Made by a program: the position numbers and the translations under genes. A stretch of 40,458 nt of DNA from the NCBI GenBank assembly GCA_902626435.1, contig CACOFO010000007.1, positions 1 through 40,458 of the forward strand, written 5' to 3'. Positions 21,923 through 31,582 of this stretch are shown here, in pieces. The stretch is from an uncultured Prochlorococcus sp. (GTDB lineage: Bacteria; Cyanobacteriota; Cyanobacteriia; PCC-6307; Cyanobiaceae). Position 1 is the first letter of the stretch. Each line of letters opens with the position of its first letter. The notes below the pieces were generated by a model. The model was not told the origin of the DNA and ran no database searches. It saw only the letters and a list, made by a program, of their open reading frames with translations.

Positions 21923-23121
21923 TTATTTTGTTCTTTTTTATCGAAGAGAGCTTTAGTTTTTAGTGCTCTCTCTGATGCCTCTAGCATAACTTTTTGCTTA
22001 TCAATAATTAATTCTCCCGCAGAGTTTTCTAGGAGTGCTGTATTAAGACTAATGCGCCCTTTTTCAAGGTCAATTTCTGATATTAAAGCTTTTATAATTT
22101 CCCCTTCTCTAAAAACTTCTCTTAAAGAACGAATCGATCCATTTGTTAGTGAGGATTGATGAAGAAGTCCACTTGCTCCACCTAAATCTATAAAAAAGCC
22201 ATATGGTTTTACAGCTAAAACTTCTCCTTCAATTAATTGACCTAATTCTAGACTTGTAAGTTTAGAGACTAATGATGCTTTCTTTTCAGAGAGAACTAAT
22301 TTTCTGGATTCTGGATTCACCTCAAGAAACGCTACTTTTAGAGTTTTGCCAACAAAAGATTGATAATCTTGACCATCTTCAAGTTGGGATCTTGGGATGA
22401 ATCCTCTCAATCCATCTACATCACACGTAAGCCCACCTCTGTTAAATCCATTAATTAAAACGTCAATTAATTCTCCATTTTTTGCAGAACTTGATACTTT
22501 CTCCCAACTTTGTCTGATAATTAATGCCCTAGCGCTCACGGTTACCATCCCGTCAGCATTTTGTTCTTTGATAACCAAAACTTCCATTTCAAGACCTATG
22601 GAAAATTTTTCTTTAAAGTTAGTTATGACTCCTAAACCACATTCTTTTTTGGGCATATAACCTGGTGCTTTCCCACCAATATCAACATATAGTCCATCAC
22701 TTTCGATTGCTATAACCTTCCCTGAAATTGTTTCTCCTGTAGCCCCAATTGGCTCATTTGCATTTAAAGCCTCCAAAAAAGCACTTTCATCAAAATCGAA
22801 TTCATCAACTGTTCTTTCTAATTGAAAATCTGTGTTTTGCTCAGAAAAATTAACGGGTCTATTTAAGTCTTCTTTAGAAATATCTAAAGTCTTAGTGTTT
22901 TCATTACTGTCCAAAATTTCTTTTTCTGAATCATCATTAATTATTTGAGGTTTGATTGCGATATTTTCTTTTTTAATTTCTTCTGGGGAATTGTATTGCT
23001 CATTATCTATTTCTTGAGGTTTTTTTTGAGTATCTTTCTTGCTTATGCGAAGTACCTGAAGAGGTTTTTTATTGCCCTTTGGTTGGATATTATCTTGGGC
23101 ATTTTTATTACTGACTCCCAT
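21919..23121 (-). CDS. rps1b: S1 RNA-binding-domain protein (30S ribosomal protein S1 homolog) with long charged N-terminus
   Basis: Three S1-like repeats (GETISGKVIAIESDGLYVDIGGKAPGYMPKKE; NRGGLTCDVDGLRGFIPRSQL; GQLIEGEVLAVKPYGFFIDLGGASGLLHQSSL). Confidence 0.85.
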   Translation of the reverse strand: MGVSNKNAQDNIQPKGNKKPLQVLRISKKDTQKKPQEIDNEQYNSPEEIKKENIAIKPQIINDDSEKEILDSNENTKTLDISKEDLNRPVNFSEQNTDFQLERTVDEFDFDESAFLEALNANEPIGATGETISGKVIAIESDGLYVDIGGKAPGYMPKKECGLGVITNFKEKFSIGLEMEVLVIKEQNADGMVTVSARALIIRQSWEKVSSSAKNGELIDVLINGFNRGGLTCDVDGLRGFIPRSQLEDGQDYQSFVGKTLKVAFLEVNPESRKLVLSEKKASLVSKLTSLELGQLIEGEVLAVKPYGFFIDLGGASGLLHQSSLTNGSIRSLREVFREGEIIKALISEIDLEKGRISLNTALLENSAGELIIDKQKVMLEASERALKTKALFDKKEQNK

Positions 23122-23187
23122 CGTAGGTAAAATAAGAATAATTAATTATTAACATACTCTAAATGTTAGTACTCAAAATTAAAATTA

Positions 23188-23982
23188 ATGAACTTTAAAC
23201 CAATACCTAATAAATTTGAATATTTAAATTGGCAAAAAATTGAGAGTGTTGCAAAAGACAAAAGATCAACAGTGATTTGGCCATTTGGCGCAGTTGAGCA
23301 ACATGGGCCGCATTTGCCTCTTGCTACAGATAGTATTTTTGTTGATGAAATCGTTAGCGAAGTTTTTAAATTATTCCCTGCCGATATGCCATTAAAAAAA
23401 CTTCCAACCCAATATATTGGTTTTTCTCCAGAACATAAGGGTTTCGCTGGGACAATTTCACTTTCCTCCAATTTAATAACCTCAATGATTAAGCAAGTCG
23501 GAGGTCAACTATCTGAAATGGGTTTTAAAAGATTGGTATTGATTAATGGGCATGGAGGTCAAATCTCATTACTAAATACAGCTGCTAGAGAGCTAAGAAA
23601 TATAGCACCTGAGATAGCAGTTTTCCCATGTTTCTTATGGAGTGGTGTTAATGGATTAAGTGAATTGTTAACAAAAACTGAGATCGAGGATGGGCTTCAT
23701 GCTTCCTTAGCTGAAACGAGTTTGATGCTCGCTTTAAAACCAGAATTAGTAGGTGATGAACGCCCAAATGAGGATATCAAAGGACAAATCCCAGAAGGTT
23801 GGAGTCTAGAGGGCAATGCACCAACTGCTTGGTTTACTGACGACTTCAGTAAATCAGGAGTTATAGGGGATAGCAGAGGAGCAAATGAGTCTTTAGGAAA
23901 AAATTTGAAGGAATTGTTGATTAATCATTGGTTCAAAATGATTATGAATCTGATGCAATCAGATTGGCCAAATAATTCTTAA
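23188..23982 (+). CDS. Creatininase-family amidohydrolase
   Basis: VIWPFGAVEQHGPHLPLATDSIF, LVLINGHGGQISLLNTAARELR, DGLHASLAETSLML. Confidence 0.88.
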   Translation: MNFKPIPNKFEYLNWQKIESVAKDKRSTVIWPFGAVEQHGPHLPLATDSIFVDEIVSEVFKLFPADMPLKKLPTQYIGFSPEHKGFAGTISLSSNLITSMIKQVGGQLSEMGFKRLVLINGHGGQISLLNTAARELRNIAPEIAVFPCFLWSGVNGLSELLTKTEIEDGLHASLAETSLMLALKPELVGDERPNEDIKGQIPEGWSLEGNAPTAWFTDDFSKSGVIGDSRGANESLGKNLKELLINHWFKMIMNLMQSDWPNNS

Positions 23983-24049
23983 ATAAGTTTAAGTAAAAAA
24001 TGCGACTTAAATAATTGAAACTATTTTCATGATATTTAAATAAACTCAC

Positions 24050-24055
24050 TATAAT
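24050..24055 (+). promoter_or_regulatory. Candidate -10 element (TATAAT) for the ado gene
   Basis: Perfect TATAAT hexamer 40 nt upstream of the preferred ATG at 24095. Confidence 0.4.
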
Positions 24056-24094
24056 CATGTAATATTCATGCATAATGAACTAAAGCTTACTGAC

Positions 24095-24823
24095 ATGCAA
24101 ACTCTAGAATCAAATAAAAAAACCATTCAAGAATCGACTAATACGATTTCTTTAGATTTGCCCGACTTCACTACAGATTCTTATAAGGATGCATATAGCA
24201 GAATAAATGCAATCGTTATAGAGGGAGAGCAGGAGGCTCATGATAATTACATTTCAATAGCAACTTTAATACCAAATGAGTTAGAAGAGTTAACTAAATT
24301 AGCGAGAATGGAAATGAAACATAAAAAAGGCTTTACGGCATGTGGAAGGAATTTAGGCGTAGAAGCTGATATGGAATTTGCTAAAAAATTCTTTTCTGAA
24401 TTACATGGTAATTTTAAAATTGCTCTTGAAAAAGGAAATTTAACAACATGTCTTTTAATACAAGCCATTTTAATAGAAGCTTTTGCAATTTCTGCATATA
24501 ATGTTTATATAAGAGTTGCGGATCCTTTTGCAAAAAAAATAACCGAGGGAGTGGTTAAAGATGAATATCTTCATTTAAATTATGGTCAAGAGTGGCTTAA
24601 AGAGAATTTATCTACTTGTAAAGAGGAATTAATGAAAGCTAATAAAGTAAACCTTCCTTTAATTAAAAAGATGTTAGATGAAGTAGCAAATGACGCATCA
24701 GTTTTAGCTATGGACAAAGAAGAATTAATGGAAGAATTTATGATTGCTTATCAAGATACATTAATGGAGATAGGTCTAGATAATAGAGAAATTGCGAGAA
24801 TGGCTATGTCAGCTATCGTCTAA
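24095..24823 (+). CDS. ado: Aldehyde-deformylating oxygenase (aldehyde decarbonylase)
   Basis: MQTLESNKK...LPDFTTDSYKDAYSRINAIVIEGEQEAHDNYI, MEMKHKKGFTACGRNLGV, ILIEAFAISAYNVYIRVADPFAKKI. Start moved from 24068 because the candidate -10 lies at 24050-24055 and MQTLE is the family-like N-terminus. Confidence 0.95.
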   Translation: MQTLESNKKTIQESTNTISLDLPDFTTDSYKDAYSRINAIVIEGEQEAHDNYISIATLIPNELEELTKLARMEMKHKKGFTACGRNLGVEADMEFAKKFFSELHGNFKIALEKGNLTTCLLIQAILIEAFAISAYNVYIRVADPFAKKITEGVVKDEYLHLNYGQEWLKENLSTCKEELMKANKVNLPLIKKMLDEVANDASVLAMDKEELMEEFMIAYQDTLMEIGLDNREIARMAMSAIV

Positions 24824-24931
24824 TTAAATTTCTACTAAAACTAAAAATTTTAATAATTAATCTTTCTTTTTAAGTAGTTACTACTGTGCTATTCTTCATA
24901 ACATTGTATAGAAATCATTAATAAATTTTAA

Positions 24932-25972
24932 ATGTTTGGGTTAATAGGCCACTCTACTAGTTTTGAAGATGCAAAAAGAAAAGCCTCGTTACTAGGCTTT
25001 GATCATATTGCTGATGGTGACCTAGATGTTTGGTGTACAGCTCCTCCTCAGTTGGTTGAGAATGTAGAAGTTAAGAGTGCTACTGGAATATCTATTGAAG
25101 GTTCCTATATAGATTCTTGCTTTGTTCCTGAAATGCTTTCTAGGTTTAAAACCGCTAGAAGAAAAGTACTTAATGCTATGGAACTAGCTCAGAAAAAAGG
25201 AATTAATATTACCGCTTTAGGGGGATTTACTTCTATTATCTTCGAGAATTTTAATCTTCTACAACATAAACAAATTAGAAATACTTCGTTAGAGTGGGAA
25301 AGGTTTACTACTGGCAATACTCATACCGCTTGGGTTATTTGTAAGCAACTAGAAATAAATGCGCCTCGTATTGGGATAGACCTTAAAAAAGCAACTGTTG
25401 CTGTAATTGGTGCTACAGGTGATATTGGTAGTGCAGTTTGTAGATGGCTTATCAATAAAACTGGGATTTCAGAACTTCTTATGGTGGCAAGACAACAAGA
25501 ACCATTAGCGCTGTTACAAAAAGAATTAGATGGTGGCACCATAACTAGTTTAGATGACGCATTACCTCTAGCCGATATTGTTGTATGGGTTGCAAGTATG
25601 CCTAAAACTATTGAAATTGATACTGATAACTTAAAAAAACCATGTTTAATGATTGATGGTGGATACCCCAAAAATCTTGATGAGAAATTTCAGGGTGAAA
25701 ATATTCATGTTTTAAAAGGCGGTATAGTAGAGTTTTTCAATGATATTGGTTGGAATATGATGGAACTTGCGGAAATGCAAAACCCTCAGAGAGAGATGTT
25801 TGCTTGCTTTGCAGAAGCTATGATTTTAGAATTTGAAAAGTGTCATACAAACTTTAGTTGGGGAAGAAATAATATTTCCCTTGAAAAGATGGAATTCATT
25901 GGAGCAGCTTCTTTAAAGCATGGTTTTTCTGCGATTGGACTTGATAAACAGCCTAAAGTATTAACTGTCTAA
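24932..25972 (+). CDS. aar: Long-chain acyl-ACP reductase
   Basis: [60 protein letters not shown]; directly follows ado. Confidence 0.95.
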   Translation: MFGLIGHSTSFEDAKRKASLLGFDHIADGDLDVWCTAPPQLVENVEVKSATGISIEGSYIDSCFVPEMLSRFKTARRKVLNAMELAQKKGINITALGGFTSIIFENFNLLQHKQIRNTSLEWERFTTGNTHTAWVICKQLEINAPRIGIDLKKATVAVIGATGDIGSAVCRWLINKTGISELLMVARQQEPLALLQKELDGGTITSLDDALPLADIVVWVASMPKTIEIDTDNLKKPCLMIDGGYPKNLDEKFQGENIHVLKGGIVEFFNDIGWNMMELAEMQNPQREMFACFAEAMILEFEKCHTNFSWGRNNISLEKMEFIGAASLKHGFSAIGLDKQPKVLTV

Positions 25973-25975
25973 ATT

Positions 25976-26974
25976 ATGGCTAAACGTTACCTCCTTGATT
26001 TTGAAAAGCCTCTCGTTGAACTTGAGAAGCAAATAGAGCAAATTAAAGAATTAGCTCGAGATTCAGAGGTAGATGTTAGTCAACAGCTTCTACAACTTGA
26101 AACCTTAGCTGCTAGGAGAAGAGAAGAAATATTTAAATCTCTCACTCCTGCTCAAAAGATTCAGGTGGCTAGACATCCTCAAAGACCTAGTACTTTGGAC
26201 TTTGTTCAGATGTTTTGTGATGACTGGATCGAATTACATGGAGATAGAAATGGTGGCGATGATATGGCCCTAATTGGGGGGATAGGTTCGATAAATAATA
26301 GACCAGTGTTGATGTTAGGGCATCAGAAAGGTAGGGATACAAAAGAAAATGTAGTAAGAAACTTTGGGATGGCAAAACCAGGAGGTTACAGAAAAGCTCT
26401 TAGATTAATGCAGCATGCAAATAGATTTTCTTTGCCAATTCTTACATTTATTGATACTCCTGGAGCTTATGCTGGTTTAAAAGCTGAGGAACAAGGTCAA
26501 GGGGAAGCGATTGCAAGAAATCTTCGAGAGATGTTTGGATTGAAAGTCCCAATTGTGGCTACTGTCATTGGAGAAGGTGGTTCTGGAGGAGCACTTGGAA
26601 TAGGTGTTGCTGATAGGATACTAATGTTTGAACATAGTGTTTATACAGTTGCAAGCCCAGAAGCATGTGCATCGATTTTGTGGAGAGATGCTGCAAAGGC
26701 CCCAGAAGCTGCATCTGCACTGAAAATCACAGGTAAAGACTTACTTAAATTGGGGGTAATCGATGAAGTATTACCAGAGCCTTCTGGTGGAAACAATTGG
26801 GCTCCTTTAGATGCTGGTAATACACTGAAAGAAGCTATTGAGAAACATCTTAATACCTTACTGCAAATGACAAAAGATGAACTAATTGAGGAAAGATATA
26901 AAAAGTTTAGGGTTTTAGGTAAATTTATCGAAGCCAATAATATTGAAGAGATTTATAGTGAAATTCCTCAATAA
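25976..26974 (+). CDS. accA: Acetyl-CoA carboxylase carboxyltransferase subunit alpha
   Basis: [77 protein letters not shown]. Confidence 0.97.
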   Translation: MAKRYLLDFEKPLVELEKQIEQIKELARDSEVDVSQQLLQLETLAARRREEIFKSLTPAQKIQVARHPQRPSTLDFVQMFCDDWIELHGDRNGGDDMALIGGIGSINNRPVLMLGHQKGRDTKENVVRNFGMAKPGGYRKALRLMQHANRFSLPILTFIDTPGAYAGLKAEEQGQGEAIARNLREMFGLKVPIVATVIGEGGSGGALGIGVADRILMFEHSVYTVASPEACASILWRDAAKAPEAASALKITGKDLLKLGVIDEVLPEPSGGNNWAPLDAGNTLKEAIEKHLNTLLQMTKDELIEERYKKFRVLGKFIEANNIEEIYSEIPQ

Positions 26975-27692
26975 ACTGAATAAATTGAAATTAGCTTTTA
27001 TAACTGGTGCTACGAAAGGTATTGGTAGATCCACAGCAATTACTTTTGCTAATGCTGGATGGGATTTAATTTTACTTGCTAGGAATATGGAATCAATGAA
27101 GAAACTAAAGAGTGAACTATTGACTACTAAGTCTAAAATTAGCCTAGTTAAATGTGATTTATCTAATCCTCTAGAAATAGATAATTGTGTTAAGGAAGCA
27201 ATTAAGAAATATGGGTGCCCTTCAGTTTTGATAAATAATGCTGGTTGTGCATTTAATGGATCTTTAGTTGAAATGGATTTAGGTCAATGGGAACAGACTA
27301 TTCAAATAAACCTCACAAGTGTTTTTCAAATTTGCTGCTCAATAATTCCCCAAATGAGAAAAAATGGTGGTTTAGTTATTAATGTTAGTAGTCATGCTTC
27401 ATATAATGCGTTCCCTAAATGGGGAGCTTATTGTGTTTCAAAATCTGCATTAGCGATGTTTACTAAATGCTTGAGGGAAGAGGAGAGATCTAATTCAATA
27501 AAAGCGTGTACAATAACTCTTGGTTCAGTAAATACTCCTCTTTGGGACTCTGAAACAATCAATTCTGATTTTGATAGAACTTCTATGCTTTCCTCAAGTG
27601 AGGTTTCAGATACTATTTTATACATGGCTCAGAAACCTGAATCTCAATTAATTGAAGACTTGACTTTGATGCCTTCTGGTGGAGCCTTTTAA
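26943..27692 (+). CDS. Short-chain dehydrogenase/reductase (exact start uncertain; overlaps accA by up to 32 nt)
   Basis: [57 protein letters not shown] (YxxxK). Confidence 0.9.
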   Translation: MKRFIVKFLNKLNKLKLAFITGATKGIGRSTAITFANAGWDLILLARNMESMKKLKSELLTTKSKISLVKCDLSNPLEIDNCVKEAIKKYGCPSVLINNAGCAFNGSLVEMDLGQWEQTIQINLTSVFQICCSIIPQMRKNGGLVINVSSHASYNAFPKWGAYCVSKSALAMFTKCLREEERSNSIKACTITLGSVNTPLWDSETINSDFDRTSMLSSSEVSDTILYMAQKPESQLIEDLTLMPSGGAF

Positions 27693-27752
27693 TCGTACTT
27701 TTTATCTGCTTAATCTTAAAACAGTGATTTTTTTTGCTTCTCCTTCTCTCTA

Positions 27753-27764
27753 ATGAACGTTCAT
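27753..27764. promoter_or_regulatory. Perfect 12-bp palindrome ATGAACGTTCAT, candidate operator upstream of folE
   Basis: Exact dyad; followed 6 nt later by an extended -10 (TGaTATAGT, TATAGT at 27771-27776). Confidence 0.4.
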
Positions 27765-27846
27765 GTGTGATATAGTGAATAGGCAAGATAGCACTTGAGA
27801 ATATAAAGTAATTAAGTTTGCAGATTATTTTTCTGATAACAATTCT

Positions 27847-28593
27847 ATGACCTCTACATTACCCAACGATAATATTAAAAAAACTTTTGAAGACAATATT
27901 AGCAACAAACTTATCTCTGAAATAATTAGAGGTAGATTAAAACTTAATAAAAAAAGATTTCATGCTAATGATAATATTTCTGATTTTATTAATCCAGGTG
28001 AACTAGATATTCTCCAAAGGGAAGTGGCAACAAAAGTAAAAGATTTACTTAAATCACTAGTCATTGATATAGACAACGACCATAACTCCCAGGAGACAGC
28101 TGAGAGGGTTGCAAAAATGTATTTGCAAGAAGTATTTAAAGGTAGATATCAAAAGCGACCTAATGTTACTGATTTTCCTAATGCAAAGAAATTAGATGAA
28201 ATATACACGCTTGGCCCTATTAGTGTCCGCTCTGCTTGCTCCCATCATATGGTCCCCATTATTGGTGATTGTTGGATTGGCATTAAGCCCGGAGATAAAG
28301 TAATAGGAATCTCCAAGTTTGCAAGAGTAGCTGATTGGGTCTTTTCTAGGCCTCATATTCAGGAAGAAGCTGTAATGATACTTGCTGATGAAATAGAGAA
28401 ATTATGCGAACCCAAAGGCCTTGCAATTTTAGTTAAGGCTAAGCATTATTGTATGTGTTGGAGAGGAGTAAAAGAGCCTAATACCAGCATGATAAATTCT
28501 ATAGTAAGAGGAGACTTTAGACATGATCATAGCCTTAAGCAGGAATTTTTTGAGTTAGTTAAACAGCAACCTAACGGTATGGCTTGTTATTAA
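27847..28593 (+). CDS. folE: GTP cyclohydrolase I
   Basis: SQETAERVAKMY, SVRSACSHHMVPIIGDCWIGIKPGDKVIGISKFARVADWVFSRPHIQE, CMCWRGVKEPNTSM. Confidence 0.95.
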   Translation: MTSTLPNDNIKKTFEDNISNKLISEIIRGRLKLNKKRFHANDNISDFINPGELDILQREVATKVKDLLKSLVIDIDNDHNSQETAERVAKMYLQEVFKGRYQKRPNVTDFPNAKKLDEIYTLGPISVRSACSHHMVPIIGDCWIGIKPGDKVIGISKFARVADWVFSRPHIQEEAVMILADEIEKLCEPKGLAILVKAKHYCMCWRGVKEPNTSMINSIVRGDFRHDHSLKQEFFELVKQQPNGMACY

Positions 28594-28635
28594 GACTTAT
28601 TTAATATTTATTCTTTAATAACACTCACTTAAATT

Positions 28636-29289
28636 TCAATTTTTAATTTTATCAATAAGATTTCTTGTTGCTTCTAAATTCTTTACCCCAGGGTAAACTT
28701 CAATGCTACTAGAGATATCTAATCCATCAGGTCTTATATCACTTAAAATTTCATCGATCCATTCAATTGATATTCCACCAGCTAACCACCATGGTTTGCT
28801 AAATTGCAAATCTTTTAGATAAATAGAATTTATTTTTTTCCCTGAGCCTCCATAAGTTTCTCTATTCCAAGAATCAAGTAGTATTCCATCTACTAAATCT
28901 TCAAAAGGTTTTATTTTATCCAAGTCCTTTTCCGTTTTAATTCTGAAAGCCTTCCAAAGGCCAATATTTGGAATTCTTTCCCTTATTTTTTTGCAATAAT
29001 CAATATCTTCATCTCCATGTAATTGAATGATAGTTTCACTTGGGGTGCCTAAGAAATTTTTAAGAATTAAATCTATGGGACAATTTTGCACAACTGATAC
29101 CCTCTCGATTTTTGGATACAACCTTTCTAAGGTTTTAAAAATCTTTTTCTTAATTTCAGCAGATAAATATCTTGGCGATTCTTCCACTGAAATAATGCCG
29201 ATAGCATGCGCTCCTAATTTTGCGATTTGAAGAGCTTGTTCTTCTGACGTTAGGCCACAAATTTTAATTAAAGTATTAGTCTTGGGCAT
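28636..29289 (-). CDS. trpF: Phosphoribosylanthranilate isomerase
   Basis: LIKICGLTSEEQALQIAKLGAHAIGII, IQLHGDEDIDYC, WWLAGGIS, PDGLDISSSIEVYPGVKN. Confidence 0.95.
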   Translation of the reverse strand: MPKTNTLIKICGLTSEEQALQIAKLGAHAIGIISVEESPRYLSAEIKKKIFKTLERLYPKIERVSVVQNCPIDLILKNFLGTPSETIIQLHGDEDIDYCKKIRERIPNIGLWKAFRIKTEKDLDKIKPFEDLVDGILLDSWNRETYGGSGKKINSIYLKDLQFSKPWWLAGGISIEWIDEILSDIRPDGLDISSSIEVYPGVKNLEATRNLIDKIKN

Positions 29290-29349
29290 ATAATTTAATT
29301 ACCTTGTATGTAAAATTAATACTATTGAATAATATAGCGGAGATTATTT

Positions 29350-30573
29350 TTGAGAAGTTGGCAAATTTTTAAAATATGGGGAATTCCCTTTAAAATTCAT
29401 CCTTATTGGTTTGCTATTCTCTTCTTATTCTCATGGAGTATTAGTAATCAGGTTAATTTCACCTCAGGAGATATTTACAATACTAAAGAAGCTTGGATTA
29501 TAGGATTTTTAACTTCTTTTTTCTTATTGTCTTCAATTATTATTCATGAGGTTTTTCATACTTTTGTTTCTCTTAATCAGGGTGTAAAAATAAAAAAAAT
29601 TACTTTTTATTTTCTAGGAGCAATTTTCCAAATAGATAAGTATTGTCAAACTGCTTTAGGTAATATAAAAATTGCAATTGTTAGACCTCTTTTATGTTTC
29701 GCTACAGCATTAATCCTTCTTATAATTAGTAATTACAGTGTATCTAGAGAACAAATAGCGATTAATGTAATTTCTAGAGTCGGTATATTTAATTTATTCT
29801 TAGGTTTCTTAAATTTGATTCCAATAGGTTCTTTAGATGGAGGAAATTTATTAAAAAGTATTATTTGGTATTTCTCAGGAAGTAAAAATAAAGGAAGAAA
29901 TTTCCTCAATAAAGTAAATTTATTCTTATCTTTTTTTGTTTTATTTTTTGGGATAGTTTGTTTATTTAAATTTAACTTTTATTTTGGTTTTATTCTTTCT
30001 TTTTTGGGCTTGTTTGGAGTTAATTCTTCAAAATCTGAAAGTCAATTTTTTAAAATTGAAAACATACTTAAATTTAGTAAAGTTTCTGAGCTTAAATTAA
30101 AGCCTTTGAGGAAAATTGAATACGATTTTAATTTCTCAGAATTTAATAAATTAATAAAAAATAAAAAGGATGCATCAGATAAATATTTTTTTGTTACGGA
30201 TAATGGTAGATGGACTGGTTTTGTTGATGAGAATATTTTAAAAACTGTTTCCTTAAAGAAATGGGAACGGAACTTTATTGGAGATTTTAAGAAACCAATC
30301 GATAGTTTTGTAAGTGTATCTTGTAACGATAAATTATGGAAAACTATAGAAAGACTTGAAGAAACAAGTGAAGGTTTTTTATTGGTTCTCAATGCTGCAG
30401 AAATCCCTTTAGGGATAATTGATAGGACAAAAATTGGAAGCTTCGTATTGAATAAGTTAGGGTTTAATTTGCCTTCAGAGATTGTTAACAAATTAAACTT
30501 TAAAAATCATTACCCCTTAGGAATTGAATTGCCAAGAATAATTAATTTAATGAAGCAGAGAGGAGATCTTTAA
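29350..30573 (+). CDS. Site-2 protease family (M50) intramembrane metalloprotease with CBS-like C-terminal region
   Basis: IIIHEVFHTFVSL (HExxH), LGFLNLIPIGSLDGGNLLKS; C-terminal half resembles a CBS pair. Confidence 0.88.
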   Translation: MRSWQIFKIWGIPFKIHPYWFAILFLFSWSISNQVNFTSGDIYNTKEAWIIGFLTSFFLLSSIIIHEVFHTFVSLNQGVKIKKITFYFLGAIFQIDKYCQTALGNIKIAIVRPLLCFATALILLIISNYSVSREQIAINVISRVGIFNLFLGFLNLIPIGSLDGGNLLKSIIWYFSGSKNKGRNFLNKVNLFLSFFVLFFGIVCLFKFNFYFGFILSFLGLFGVNSSKSESQFFKIENILKFSKVSELKLKPLRKIEYDFNFSEFNKLIKNKKDASDKYFFVTDNGRWTGFVDENILKTVSLKKWERNFIGDFKKPIDSFVSVSCNDKLWKTIERLEETSEGFLLVLNAAEIPLGIIDRTKIGSFVLNKLGFNLPSEIVNKLNFKNHYPLGIELPRIINLMKQRGDL

Positions 30574-30582
30574 TAATTCATT

Positions 30583-31290
30583 TCATAAAAATTTTCTAAT
30601 ATTTTTATTATCTATGGCAATATTTTTAAAATCTATATTTGATTTATCCTTTAGGAATGAATTTCTTAAATATTGAACTATTTCATCATTTGTTAGTTCT
30701 AAATTTACTTTTGATGGAGCTTCTTCTTTAAATAATTTGAACCATAAATCTTTTGAAGGATTTGTTTGAATCTCTCCATGTTGAAGGAATGCACCTTTTT
30801 TACGAAATTGAGCACTTCCTATTCTCTTAAAACCATCCTGATCAACTAAATCAGAAATTAATGAAGTCCCAAAACAATTTGTTTTAATGCTTGACTTTCG
30901 TAGATGACCATAGCGTAAATTTAGACCTAATTCTCTAAAACTTTTAATTAACCAATTATTAACCATTTTGTAACTTAGGACTTTATAGTAAGTTTTTTTA
31001 AATGTTAATGCATATGTTATGCCTCCTGAATGCAAAACTGCTCCTCCTCCAGAGGGACGTCTTACAATATTAATTTCCCCATTTGATAATAAATTTGCCC
31101 AATGAAGAGGAATTTCCTTTTGGTGATAGCCAATTGAAAGCCAATCTCCAGTCCAATAGTAGAACCTCAATGTGAAAATTATTTCAGGATTCGAAATTGT
31201 CTGATCTAAAGAACTTAAATCTAAAGCCATTTGATCAAATCCAGGTAAATTATTTGTAGAAAAAATTAAAGCCTGATTCTCTATTCCCAA
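30583..31290 (-). CDS. Lipoate-protein ligase A / lipoyltransferase-family protein
   Basis: FDQMALDLS, NIVRRPSGGGAVLHSGGITYALTF, GSAQFRKKGAFLQHGEIQ. Confidence 0.85.
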   Translation of the reverse strand: MGIENQALIFSTNNLPGFDQMALDLSSLDQTISNPEIIFTLRFYYWTGDWLSIGYHQKEIPLHWANLLSNGEINIVRRPSGGGAVLHSGGITYALTFKKTYYKVLSYKMVNNWLIKSFRELGLNLRYGHLRKSSIKTNCFGTSLISDLVDQDGFKRIGSAQFRKKGAFLQHGEIQTNPSKDLWFKLFKEEAPSKVNLELTNDEIVQYLRNSFLKDKSNIDFKNIAIDNKNIRKFL

Positions 31291-31426
31291 AATTTACTTT
31301 GTAGGTATATTTATGATAATTTTCAATAAATATTTTCTTTCAATTTGTTAATTACGTTACATCATTTTGTAATAGTGTTTCAAATCTCCTCTTTTCGGTG
31401 GAGAATAAAGGAAATATTTTTTTAAC

Positions 31427-31531
31427 ATGGAGTCAACTCAAACAATAAATCTTATTGTACTAAGCCTAATAGTAGTTATGCATGCAGGAGTTTTAGCTCT
31501 TAGACTAGGAATTAGTTTAGGTAGGAACTAA
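31427..31531 (+). CDS. psaM: Photosystem I reaction centre subunit XII (PsaM), 34 aa
   Basis: Translated by hand: [34 protein letters not shown]. Below the ORF-track length cutoff. Confidence 0.88.
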   Translation: MESTQTINLIVLSLIVVMHAGVLALRLGISLGRN

Positions 31532-31582
31532 AGTATATTAGAAAAAATCAAATTTATGAGGTAAAAATATAATAAGACTGAA

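Noticed and set aside
21621-22660. + strand ORFs inside the Tab2-like and S1-like genes
   Set aside because: Antisense shadow ORFs, composition not protein-like.
25321-26937. Minus-strand ORFs inside aar and accA (25321-25671, 26187-26375, 26641-26937)
   Set aside because: Antisense to highly conserved genes.
30042-30491. 149-aa minus-strand ORF inside the site-2 protease gene
   Set aside because: Long, but antisense to the CBS-like coding region in AT-rich DNA; no domain seen.
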